Positions 54,249-62,900 of a DNA stretch of 64,000 nucleotides are shown in pieces. This DNA is from Hippasteria phrygiana (Eukaryota; Echinodermata; Asteroidea; Valvatida; Goniasteridae): positions 214,107 through 278,106 of the forward strand of contig JAZGUH010000947.1 of NCBI GenBank assembly GCA_037893225.1, given 5' to 3'. The first letter of the stretch is position 1, and each line of letters opens with the position of its first letter. A model generated the notes under the pieces. It was not told where the DNA came from. It did no database searches and worked only from the letters and a program-made list of their open reading frames with translations. A program made the position numbers and the translations under genes.

Positions 54249-54257
54249 GTCTTGTTA

Positions 54258-54281
54258 GGGTTAGGGTTAGGGTTAGGGTAC
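54258..54281 (+). repeat. Interstitial TTAGGG block joined to a broken LINE
   Basis: Four perfect TTAGGG units in telomere orientation, starting directly where CR1 ORF1 stops. They are followed by TACCC and a diverged subtelomeric unit. Confidence 0.85.
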
Positions 54282-54662
54282 CCTAGCGATTTTTATCGAT
54301 TTTGTTTCAAAAATACAATTTTTACTAATATGCCTTAACTTCATTCTACAGACATGTAGGATAATTAGAAACCCATCTAGCGTTTTCCCCGGGCATATTT
54401 AATGGGGAAATGGAAATATTCCAACAATTTTGGAAAAATATGAAATATTAGAAAATTCACAACTTATCCAATGGCAAGGGTAGGCCTACCCCTTTTGCAA
54501 AACAAATATAACAACTTATCCAGTGTTGATCCCAGAAAACTGAAATTGCAGGGATGAAGTTTCCATTGACTGCTCTGACGATGCAGCAATTTTGAAGGCA
54601 ACTTATTTTTGGGCTAATATTACCCCATAATTGCCGTTTTTATCGATTTTGGCCCAAAAAGT
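54282..54662 (+). repeat. Diverged subtelomeric repeat unit and flank
   Basis: TTTTTATCGATTTTG, ATATGCCTTAACTTCATTCTAC, TAGAAACCCATCT, CGTTTTCCCCGGGCATATTT and CCAACAATTTT correspond in order to the 172-bp units at 58741, 58953 and 59743, with about one change in six bases by eye. It ends at TTTTTATCGATTTTGGCCCA with AAAAGT, the left target duplication of the LINE that follows. Confidence 0.8.
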
Positions 54663-54704
54663 CGTCGTCGTCGTGGCAGCCGGTCGATGTCGACCAAGGC
54701 GTCC

Positions 54705-56033
54705 TCATCTCCTTTGACAAGCTTTCTGATGTGAGTAAAGGCCAATGCGGGCGCGGCAAACACGTCCGCATCCTCTACACACCAGAGTAGGGTCTGCTAC
54801 TTCATCTTGTGGGGTAGCAGCATGGCGTCGTTGGCGAGTCTCTAAGGCTGCAGCAATACGAGCATCTTCTGAAACTGCTGTGCCAATGTGAATATGGATT
54901 GCTTCCATTGGGAGCGGCAAACAGCCTTGTCTTCCCAGGTAATGACGTCGATGTGGCATGCTTTTAGAGTTCGTTTCAAGGTGTCCTTGTAGCGGAGGTT
55001 AGGTCCCGAGGTAGACAAAGTTGTCGACCATGGCCAGTGGGGTTTCGTTGAGCAGAACAGAAGGTTGAGTGATGGAGAAGGGGTGACAACTACATGAGTT
55101 GTATTCACTGGATACACGGTTGAAGATGTCAAAGATCTTCTGCAGGTCTTCGTAATTATGAGCGACAAAGGCTGTGTCATCAGCATAAAGCAACTCACGG
55201 ACAAGGAGAGTGCGGACTTTGGTTTTGGGCCAGGTTGAAGACTTTGCCCATCCTGGTACGGATGTAGACACCTTCTGGTTGGTAAGCTCAAGAACTGCCG
55301 ACATGAACACTGTGGGGAATGTGGGTGCCAAAGGACAACCCTGTTTCACACCGTGTGCGACCGAAAATGCATCTGATAACTCGCCACCTGAGCGGACCTG
55401 GGCGAGCATGCCGTCATGGAACTGACGTAGCATAGAGATGAACTTGGGTGGAATCCCATATCTGGACAGGAGGCGCCATCCAGACCATCTCGTGTGACAG
55501 TGTCAAATGCTTTTGCGAAATCAACAAACAGCATGAGGAGGGGTTGTTGTTGCTCGATGGCTTTCTCCTGTAGTTGACGCAAGGTAAATATCATATCAAT
55601 GGTGCTGCGTGCGGGCCTGAAACCACATTGAGATTCTGGCAAGATATCTTCAGCAATTGGCTTGAGGCGATGTAATAGAAGCTTGCCAAAGACCTTGCCA
55701 GGGATGGACAAGAGCGAGATACCGCGGTAGTTTCCACATTCGCGGCGGTCGCCCTTTAATACGCTTGAAGATCGTGACAATGGTCGCGTCACGGAACTGT
55801 TATGGGAGCTGGTTGGACACCCAACAGTGGTTGAAAAACTCAAGAAGGGCATCGAGTAACCTCTCGCCGCCAGCTCGGATCACCTCCAATGGGATGCCGT
55901 CAGCACCCGCAGCTTTGCCACTAGCAGAACGTGCAACAGCAGTCACAACTTCATCGCGTCTTGGTAGTTCATCTAGCTCATGTTGTACAGGTCGCTGCTG
56001 GATGGAGTCAATGAGATCCAGCTTTTGAGTTGT
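54705..56033 (-). pseudogene. RTE-like LINE, reverse transcriptase and C-terminus
   Basis: RT blocks on the minus strand: ASGKAAGADGIPLEVIRAGG near 55930, CGNYRGISLLSIPGKVFGKL near 55720, ESQCGFRPARSTIDMIF near 55620, LFVDFAKAFDTVTRDGL near 55520, HGVKQGCPLAPTFP near 55350, the catalytic LLYADDTAFVAHN near 55190 and VDNFVYLGT near 55020. The C-terminal zinc motif lies at 54708-54790. At least four frame breaks. Confidence 0.8.
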
Positions 56034-56626
56034 TCAAAAGTTGTTCCCAACATCTAGACCAGGCTTTGGCCTAGAGGCAGTTCTAGGGTGATGAGTGTGA
56101 AGATGTAGCCTGGGTTTCGAGCGAATGAGTATGTGATCTGTTGGGAATTCAGAACCACGCATTGCACGGGTAATACAAACATCAGAGAGATGGACTCTTC
56201 TTGTAATGACATAATCTAATAGATGCCACTGCTTGGATCTGGGATGTTGCCAAGAGTTGTAATGATGGTTTGGTAGGTTAAAAAAGGTGTTAGTGATAGC
56301 CAGTTGAAATTCGGTGCAAAGGGCCAAGAGCCGTTCACCATTTGTGTTGCAGTTACCTCGACCGAAACGCCCAATGGCTGGAGACCACACTTCATGGTTT
56401 AGACCCAACGCGAGCATTGAAGTCTCCGAGGAGAAGTATTTTATCCTTGTCAGGGACGGAACGAAGGAGACCAGAGAGGGCTTCGTAAAACTCGTCCTTT
56501 GCTTCTTCTGGACTAGGCAAAGTTGGAGCATAAGCTGCAATAATGAAAACATGGTTGTCTCGTTGTAGTTGGATGCGGAAAGATATCAGCCGATCTACAT
56601 GTGCTTTTGGTAACTCGGACAGCTGT
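56034..56626 (-). pseudogene. RTE-like LINE, endonuclease C-terminal half
   Basis: Continues directly from the other side of the insertion: QLSELPKAHVDRLISFRIQL, then IIAAYAPTLPSPEEAKDEFY, LLLGDFNARVG, a one-base shift, and NGERLLALCTEFQLAITNTF, HPRSKQWHLLDYVITRR and PTDHILIRSK. These are the usual blocks in the usual order. SDH is replaced by TDH. Confidence 0.75.
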
Positions 56627-56630
56627 TTAA

Positions 56631-57578
56631 AGGAAACATGATATAGGATTTATATTGCATTATTCCTGCTTAAAACAATAAAGTATTATCTTGACAATGA
56701 TATTTTGTGTCCAGAGACAATTATTTCCCAGATTAAATATGAGAAAACAATTTTTGAAAATGTTTGTCCAAGCTACTCCGCCCCCTGAGTGGGACCCTCA
56801 TTAACATAAGTGTGTGACGTAGATCGAGGCACATTACCCATTCATCACGGGTATGCATTGTGTGTACATTGTACGGCGAAAATTCTTCGTCCAAAATCTA
56901 AGCAAAATATAGTGGTTTTTCGGCCATGCCGACAAGGTGTGTGGCTGCTGGGTGCAGCAAAACAACGACGGGTGGAGTAAGCCTTCATTTATTTCCAACT
57001 GAAGCGAAATATCGGAGAATTCGGACGGCGAAAGTGAAGGTGACAAGAACAAAGAGGTCCGGCCCAGCAGCTTTTCAGCGTTATGTAGCGACCACTTTGA
57101 GCCGTCGTGTTTCGATACTGGTATTTTCAAATCCTTTGGGATGACCATTAAAAATATGCTCAAGTCCACTGCCATCCCAACAAAGTTCCCAGATGTGAGT
57201 AAGATAAAGGCGAAAGCAGTTAAACGGCCCATTCCCCGAGGAGCCTTCGCTAAAAGGGAGAAAATCAGGGTAAGTTCGATGTTAGTTGTTGTTGCAACTT
57301 ACGAAATTGCACGTGTAGACCTATAGTGTGTGTATACGGGCCGGGTCCAGACTATCGAGTCGATCCATGAATTTCGGTGCCTCGGTCTACGTCACGAAAA
57401 GCGCCCTCAATTTGAGTCTCAACAAATTTTAAAAAGGGGGGGTACATTTTTGAGCGGCAAATAATCACACTAAAACTTCGCTTAAACCAGTTTGGCTTTC
57501 AATTCACATTTAATACATATAAATGAATTTATTTATGAAATAAAATGTGATCCGGTCAATTTAAGAAGCATGGTTCCT
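56631..57578 (+). mobile_element. TTAA-flanked element carrying a THAP-domain exon, copy 2
   Basis: TTAA at 56627-56630 and 57579-57582 brackets the ends AGGAAACATG and CATGGTTCCT. A second inverted pair lies inside (GTGACGTAGATCGAGGCAC at about 56814 and GTGCCTCGGTCTACGTCAC at about 57379). Removing the element and one TTAA restores the host LINE reading VKQLSEL, so its limits are firm. It carries one THAP-type exon and no transposase catalytic domain. THAP domains occur in P-element transposases, but those make 8-bp duplications. TTAA is the piggyBac-type target. A captured host exon or an unusual autonomous-element remnant are both possible. Confidence 0.8.
56926..57272 (+). pseudogene. 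THAP zinc-finger exon, frameshifted
   Basis: The ATG at 56926 opens MPTRCVAAGCSKTTTGGVSL followed by HLFPTEAKYRRIRTAKVK: the first two zinc ligands (C-x4-C) and the HLFP block of THAP domains. The other two ligands (C-x2-H in LCSDHFEPSCFD) and FKSFGM lie in another frame, so a one-base shift occurs around 57055-57085. The expected Trp before the SGP stretch is Arg. Downstream MTIKNMLKSTAIPTKFPDVS leads to KREKIR and a good donor (CAGG|GTAAGT near 57270), so this looks like a first exon cut from a larger gene. THAP domains bind DNA in a sequence-specific way. Confidence 0.75.
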
Positions 57579-57606
57579 TTAACGAGGGAATTCTTGATAG
57601 CAAGGC

Positions 57607-58011
57607 CTACCCCTGCCTGACCCTGGCGTTTAGGACCGGACCAGAAAATGGTGTGACTCTGTTCCCTTCGTTCACCATACCAGCTAGGCGAACTTCAGAC
57701 AGTGCAGCGATGGAGATGTTATATCGGTGAAGCTCTTTACTGACGAGAGCAGAGCGTCTGCCTGGATGTATGCTATCTAATAATGATCTAATGTTCCAAG
57801 TAGCAACTACTAGCTTCCTTAGTAAACCGTCTCTACGACTTTGACGCATACGGCCGTCGGACAGTACCCTCCGAAAGCGGTTTAAGGCAGTGACGTCATC
57901 ATTAAGTACACATCTAGGACGAGAGGCGATCTCTTCTCCAGCTCTGCGGTGGACAGCATACCTGGAGGGATTACACACTGCCCCGCGGTTATCTCTTAAT
58001 AAACTTGTCAT
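57607..58011 (-). pseudogene. RTE-like LINE, endonuclease N-terminus
   Basis: 134 codons from ATG 58011. VVATWNIRSLLDS (about 70) is the first EEP endonuclease block and IAALSEVRLAG (about 108) carries the catalytic Glu. It ends NARVRQG then a stop. One missing G there would restore the family sequence VGLAIKNSLV, which continues up to the insertion of the TTAA element. Confidence 0.75.
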
Positions 58012-58484
58012 TAGGATGAGGAGAGCTTGCGCAGAATTTTAGGTGCCGTCATGCTTTGCGCAGGAGCATTGACACCCTTCGATGAACAACATGGAAATCC
58101 AGTAGAGAGCGATTGCAATACGACTGGCTGGTTGACACCGGGAGTCACGGATGGTCTGCGACTGGGCTCGGTGGCCGGAAACAGACTGGAGTTCAGCAGG
58201 AGACCGCCCTGTTGTGGCCGAGTTCCACAGTTGCAAACTGGCAATGGGGGAGGTAAACCCCGACGGCCAGTTCCCCTCAGGTCGTCTAGCCGACCAGCCA
58301 AGGTCATTGCACGGGGCCTACTTGTGGCAGCTGTGTTCAAAGCAGCTACAACTAGGAGGTAGACGTGACAGTTGGGTGCAGTGTGGGGACCAGTGGTCTA
58401 TGCCACCCCGAGGGGTGCGGCTGCCCAGTTTCCAAAGGGACTAGCTACACCTCCACCACACGCCCAAGACCCGGCCCAAAAAGT

Positions 58485-58591
58485 AGCATTCAATAAATGG
58501 GCTTGAAATTGATTCTAGAGACGTTTAGGAGTGTTAGAAACCCGACACGAGGTTTCTCCGTTAGGGGTTAGGGTTAGGGGTTAGGGGTTAG

Positions 58592-58629
<38 letters not shown>

Positions 58630-58740
58630 GGTTATGGGTTAGGGTTTAGGGTTAGGGGTTAGGGTTAGGGGTTAGGGGTTAGGGTTAGGTTAGGGTTAGG
58701 GTTAGGGTTAGGGTTAGGGTTAGGGTTAGGGTTAGGGTTA
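58485..58740 (+). repeat. Subtelomeric repeat flank and degenerate TTAGGG array
   Basis: 58485-58560 matches 28115-28330 (GATTCTAGAGACGTTTAG, GTGTTAGAAAC, GAGGTTTCTCCG). From 58561 the array mixes TTAGGG with TTAGGGG, TTTAGGG and one TTATGGG, then becomes uniform by about 58685. Confidence 0.85.
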
Positions 58741-58912
58741 GCCCTTTCCATTTTTATCGATTTTCCCCAAAAATACCATTTTAGAAATATGCCTGAACTT
58801 TATTCTACATTCTTCATTCTGTAGGATATTTAGAAACTCATCTGCCGTTTTCTCCGGGCATATTTTATGGAAATGTGGAAATATACCAACAATTTTGAAA
58901 AATATGGGTATG
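58741..58912 (+). repeat. 172-bp subtelomeric unit 1
   Basis: Starts GCCCTTTCCATTTTTATCG and ends GAAAAATATGGGTATGG, embedded between TTAGGG blocks. Nearly identical to units 2 and 3; it lacks one T in the GATTTTCCCC run. Confidence 0.9.
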
Positions 58913-58952
58913 GGTTAGGGTTAGGGTTAGGGTTAGGGTTAGGGTTAGGGTT

Positions 58953-59124
58953 AGCCCTTTCCATTTTTATCGATTTTTCCCCAAAAATACCATTTTAGAA
59001 ATATGCCTGAACTTTATTCTACATTCTTCATTCTGTAGGATATTTAGAAACTCATCTGCCGTTTTCTCCGGGCATATTTTATGGAAATGTGGAAATATAC
59101 CAACAATTTTGAAAAATATCGGTA
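58953..59124 (+). repeat. 172-bp subtelomeric unit 2
   Basis: Same start and end as unit 1, with ATATCGGTATGG in place of ATATGGGTATGG at the end. Separated from unit 1 by a short TTAGGG block. Confidence 0.9.
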
Positions 59125-59742
59125 TGGGTTAGGGTTAGGGTTAGGGTTAGGGTTAGGGTTAGGGTTAGGGTTAGGGTTAGGGTTAGGGTTAGGGTTAGGG
59201 TTAGGGTTAGGGTTAGGGTTAGGGTTAGGGTTAGGGTTAGGGTTAGGGTTAGGGTTAGGGTTAGGGTTAGGGTTAGCCCTAGGGTTAGCCCTAGGGTTAG
59301 CCCTAGGGTTAGCCCTAGGGTTAGCCCTAGGGTTAGCCCTAGGGTTAGCCCTAGGGTTAGCCCTAGGGTTAGCCCTAGGGTTAGCCCTAGGGTTAGCCCT
59401 AGGGTTAGCCCTAGGGTTAGCCCTAGGGTTAGCCCTAGGGTTAGCCCTAGGGTTAGCCCTAGGGTTAGCCCTAGGGTTAGCCCTAGGGTTAGGGTTAGGG
59501 TTAGGGTTAGCCCTAGGGTTAGGGTTAGCCCTAGGGTTAGGGTTAGCCCTAGGGTTAGGGTTAGGGTTAGGGTTAGGGTTAGGGTTAGGGTTAGGGTTAG
59601 GGTTAGGGTTAGGGTTAGGGTTAGCCCTAGGGTTAGGGTTAGCCCTAGGGTTAGGGTTAGCCCTAGGGTTAGGGTTAGCCCTAGGGTTAGGGTTAGCCCT
59701 AGGGTTAGGGTTAGGGTTAGGGTTAGGGTTAGGGTTAGGGTT
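59125..59742 (+). repeat. TTAGGG array with homogeneous 12-bp and 18-bp variant blocks
   Basis: Pure TTAGGG to about 59270, then 18 copies of the 12-bp unit TTAGCCCTAGGG (variant words from 59276 to 59480, strict 12-bp spacing). Next come three variant words at 18-bp spacing (59510, 59528, 59546), pure TTAGGG, and five more at 18-bp spacing (59624-59696), then pure TTAGGG. The variant differs from two TTAGGG units by GGT to CCC and creates the palindrome CCCTAGGG. Long Leu/Gly and Asn/Pro open frames here are by-products of the repeat. Confidence 0.93.
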
Positions 59743-59914
59743 AGCCCTTTCCATTTTTATCGATTTTTCCCCAAAAATACCATTTTAGAAATATGCCTGA
59801 ACTTTATTCTACATTCTTCATTCTGTAGGATATTTAGAAACTCATCTGCCGTTTTCTCCGGGCATATTTTATGGAAATGTGGAAATATACCAACAATTTT
59901 GAAAAATATGGGTA
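59743..59914 (+). repeat. 172-bp subtelomeric unit 3
   Basis: The most distal non-telomeric sequence in the window. Same start (GCCCTTTCCATTTTTATCG) and end (ATATGGGTATGG) as unit 1. Confidence 0.9.
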
Positions 59915-62900
59915 TGGGTTAGGGTTAGGGTTAGGGTTAGGGTTAGGGTTAGGGTTAGGGTTAGGGTTAGGGTTAGGGTTAGGGTTAGGGTTAGGGTTAG
60001 GGTTAGGGTTAGGGTTAGGGTTAGGGTTAGGGTTAGGGTTAGGGTTAGGGTTAGGGTTAGGGTTAGGGTTAGGGTTAGGGTTAGGGTTAGGGTTAGGGTT
60101 AGGGTTAGGGTTAGGGTTAGGGTTAGGGTTAGGGTTAGGGTTAGGGTTAGGGTTAGGGTTAGGGTTAGGGTTAGGGTTAGGGTTAGGGTTAGGGTTAGGG
60201 TTAGGGTTAGGGTTAGGGTTAGGGTTAGGGTTAGGGTTAGGGTTAGGGTTAGGGTTAGGGTTAGGGTTAGGGTTAGGGTTAGGGTTAGGGTTAGGGTTAG
60301 GGTTAGGGTTAGGGTTAGGGTTAGGGTTAGGGTTAGGGTTAGGGTTAGGGTTAGGGTTAGGGTTAGGGTTAGGGTTAGGGTTAGGGTTAGGGTTAGGGTT
60401 AGGGTTAGGGTTAGGGTTAGGGTTAGGGTTAGGGTTAGGGTTAGGGTTAGGGTTAGGGTTAGGGTTAGGGTTAGGGTTAGGGTTAGGGTTAGGGTTAGGG
60501 TTAGGGTTAGGGTTAGGGTTAGGGTTAGGGTTAGGGTTAGGGTTAGGGTTAGGGTTAGGGTTAGGGTTAGGGTTAGGGTTAGGGTTAGGGTTAGGGTTAG
60601 GGTTAGGGTTAGGGTTAGGGTTAGGGTTAGGGTTAGGGTTAGGGTTAGGGTTAGGGTTAGGGTTAGGGTTAGGGTTAGGGTTAGGGTTAGGGTTAGGGTT
60701 AGGGTTAGGGTTAGGGTTAGGGTTAGGGTTAGGGTTAGGGTTAGGGTTAGGGTTAGGGTTAGGGTTAGGGTTAGGGTTAGGGTTAGGGTTAGGGTTAGGG
60801 TTAGGGTTAGGGTTAGGGTTAGGGTTAGGGTTAGGGTTAGGGTTAGGGTTAGGGTTAGGGTTAGGGTTAGGGTTAGGGTTAGGGTTAGGGTTAGGGTTAG
60901 GGTTAGGGTTAGGGTTAGGGTTAGGGTTAGGGTTAGGGTTAGGGTTAGGGTTAGGGTTAGGGTTAGGGTTAGGGTTAGGGTTAGGGTTAGGGTTAGGGTT
61001 AGGGTTAGGGTTAGGGTTAGGGTTAGGGTTAGGGTTAGGGTTAGGGTTAGGGTTAGGGTTAGGGTTAGGGTTAGGGTTAGGGTTAGGGTTAGGGTTAGGG
61101 TTAGGGTTAGGGTTAGGGTTAGGGTTAGGGTTAGGGTTAGGGTTAGGGTTAGGGTTAGGGTTAGGGTTAGGGTTAGGGTTAGGGTTAGGGTTAGGGTTAG
61201 GGTTAGGGTTAGGGTTAGGGTTAGGGTTAGGGTTAGGGTTAGGGTTAGGGTTAGGGTTAGGGTTAGGGTTAGGGTTAGGGTTAGGGTTAGGGTTAGGGTT
61301 AGGGTTAGGGTTAGGGTTAGGGTTAGGGTTAGGGTTAGGGTTAGGGTTAGGGTTAGGGTTAGGGTTAGGGTTAGGGTTAGGGTTAGGGTTAGGGTTAGGG
61401 TTAGGGTTAGGGTTAGGGTTAGGGTTAGGGTTAGGGTTAGGGTTAGGGTTAGGGTTAGGGTTAGGGTTAGGGTTAGGGTTAGGGTTAGGGTTAGGGTTAG
61501 GGTTAGGGTTAGGGTTAGGGTTAGGGTTAGGGTTAGGGTTAGGGTTAGGGTTAGGGTTAGGGTTAGGGTTAGGGTTAGGGTTAGGGTTAGGGTTAGGGTT
61601 AGGGTTAGGGTTAGGGTTAGGGTTAGGGTTAGGGTTAGGGTTAGGGTTAGGGTTAGGGTTAGGGTTAGGGTTAGGGTTAGGGTTAGGGTTAGGGTTAGGG
61701 TTAGGGTTAGGGTTAGGGTTAGGGTTAGGGTTAGGGTTAGGGTTAGGGTTAGGGTTAGGGTTAGGGTTAGGGTTAGGGTTAGGGTTAGGGTTAGGGTTAG
61801 GGTTAGGGTTAGGGTTAGGGTTAGGGTTAGGGTTAGGGTTAGGGTTAGGGTTAGGGTTAGGGTTAGGGTTAGGGTTAGGGTTAGGGTTAGGGTTAGGGTT
61901 AGGGTTAGGGTTAGGGTTAGGGTTAGGGTTAGGGTTAGGGTTAGGGTTAGGGTTAGGGTTAGGGTTAGGGTTAGGGTTAGGGTTAGGGTTAGGGTTAGGG
62001 TTAGGGTTAGGGTTAGGGTTAGGGTTAGGGTTAGGGTTAGGGTTAGGGTTAGGGTTAGGGTTAGGGTTAGGGTTAGGGTTAGGGTTAGGGTTAGGGTTAG
62101 GGTTAGGGTTAGGGTTAGGGTTAGGGTTAGGGTTAGGGTTAGGGTTAGGGTTAGGGTTAGGGTTAGGGTTAGGGTTAGGGTTAGGGTTAGGGTTAGGGTT
62201 AGGGTTAGGGTTAGGGTTAGGGTTAGGGTTAGGGTTAGGGTTAGGGTTAGGGTTAGGGTTAGGGTTAGGGTTAGGGTTAGGGTTAGGGTTAGGGTTAGGG
62301 TTAGGGTTAGGGTTAGGGTTAGGGTTAGGGTTAGGGTTAGGGTTAGGGTTAGGGTTAGGGTTAGGGTTAGGGTTAGGGTTAGGGTTAGGGTTAGGGTTAG
62401 GGTTAGGGTTAGGGTTAGGGTTAGGGTTAGGGTTAGGGTTAGGGTTAGGGTTAGGGTTAGGGTTAGGGTTAGGGTTAGGGTTAGGGTTAGGGTTAGGGTT
62501 AGGGTTAGGGTTAGGGTTAGGGTTAGGGTTAGGGTTAGGGTTAGGGTTAGGGTTAGGGTTAGGGTTAGGGTTAGGGTTAGGGTTAGGGTTAGGGTTAGGG
62601 TTAGGGTTAGGGTTAGGGTTAGGGTTAGGGTTAGGGTTAGGGTTAGGGTTAGGGTTAGGGTTAGGGTTAGGGTTAGGGTTAGGGTTAGGGTTAGGGTTAG
62701 GGTTAGGGTTAGGGTTAGGGTTAGGGTTAGGGTTAGGGTTAGGGTTAGGGTTAGGGTTAGGGTTAGGGTTAGGGTTAGGGTTAGGGTTAGGGTTAGGGTT
62801 AGGGTTAGGGTTAGGGTTAGGGTTAGGGTTAGGGTTAGGGTTAGGGTTAGGGTTAGGGTTAGGGTTAGGGTTAGGGTTAGGGTTAGGGTTAGGGTTAGGG

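Larger units (their letters stand above)
50580..54257 (-). mobile_element. CR1-like LINE, truncated at both ends
   Basis: The minus strand carries ORF1 (54248-52439), an endonuclease (52354-51692), a linker (51695-50973) and the start of the RT (50926-50612, to DCVDHVILLGK). The YADD catalytic block, thumb and 3' UTR are missing where the next LINE begins. At the other side ORF1 has no ATG and stops against a TTAGGG block at 54258. Several stops and shifts are present. The esterase-type ORF1 places it in the CR1 group. Confidence 0.8.
54663..58472 (-). mobile_element. RTE-like LINE with 12-bp target duplication, split by a THAP-carrying element
   Basis: GGCCCAAAAAGT at 54651-54662 and 58473-58484 is a perfect target duplication, and the same site is unoccupied at about 28105. 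The minus strand reads 5' UTR (58472-58012), endonuclease, RT, then a C-terminal CRGCGRVCRARIGLYSHQKA zinc motif ending near 54708. Frameshifts occur near 57625, 56410, 55800, 55440 and 55290, plus a stop near 55800 (QLP then TAA). The 948-bp insert at 56631-57578 interrupts the endonuclease. Clade assignment to RTE is by impression of motif order. Confidence 0.8.

Noticed and set aside
56834..57232. Minus-strand 132-codon frame over the THAP exon
   Set aside because: Antisense shadow. The plus strand shows the THAP zinc ligands.
56631..57578. P-element fragment because of the THAP domain
   Set aside because: P elements duplicate 8 bp. The restored reading frame of the host LINE shows a 4-bp TTAA duplication instead, so I do not assign it to the P superfamily.
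59044..59788. Long Leu/Gly and Asn/Pro/Arg open frames over the telomeric array
   Set aside because: They are translations of TTAGGG and its 12-bp variant, whose periods are multiples of three. They have no start context or domain.
58745..59914. CRISPR-like spaced repeats
   Set aside because: Unit lengths (172 bp), TTAGGG spacers and the eukaryotic context exclude a CRISPR array.
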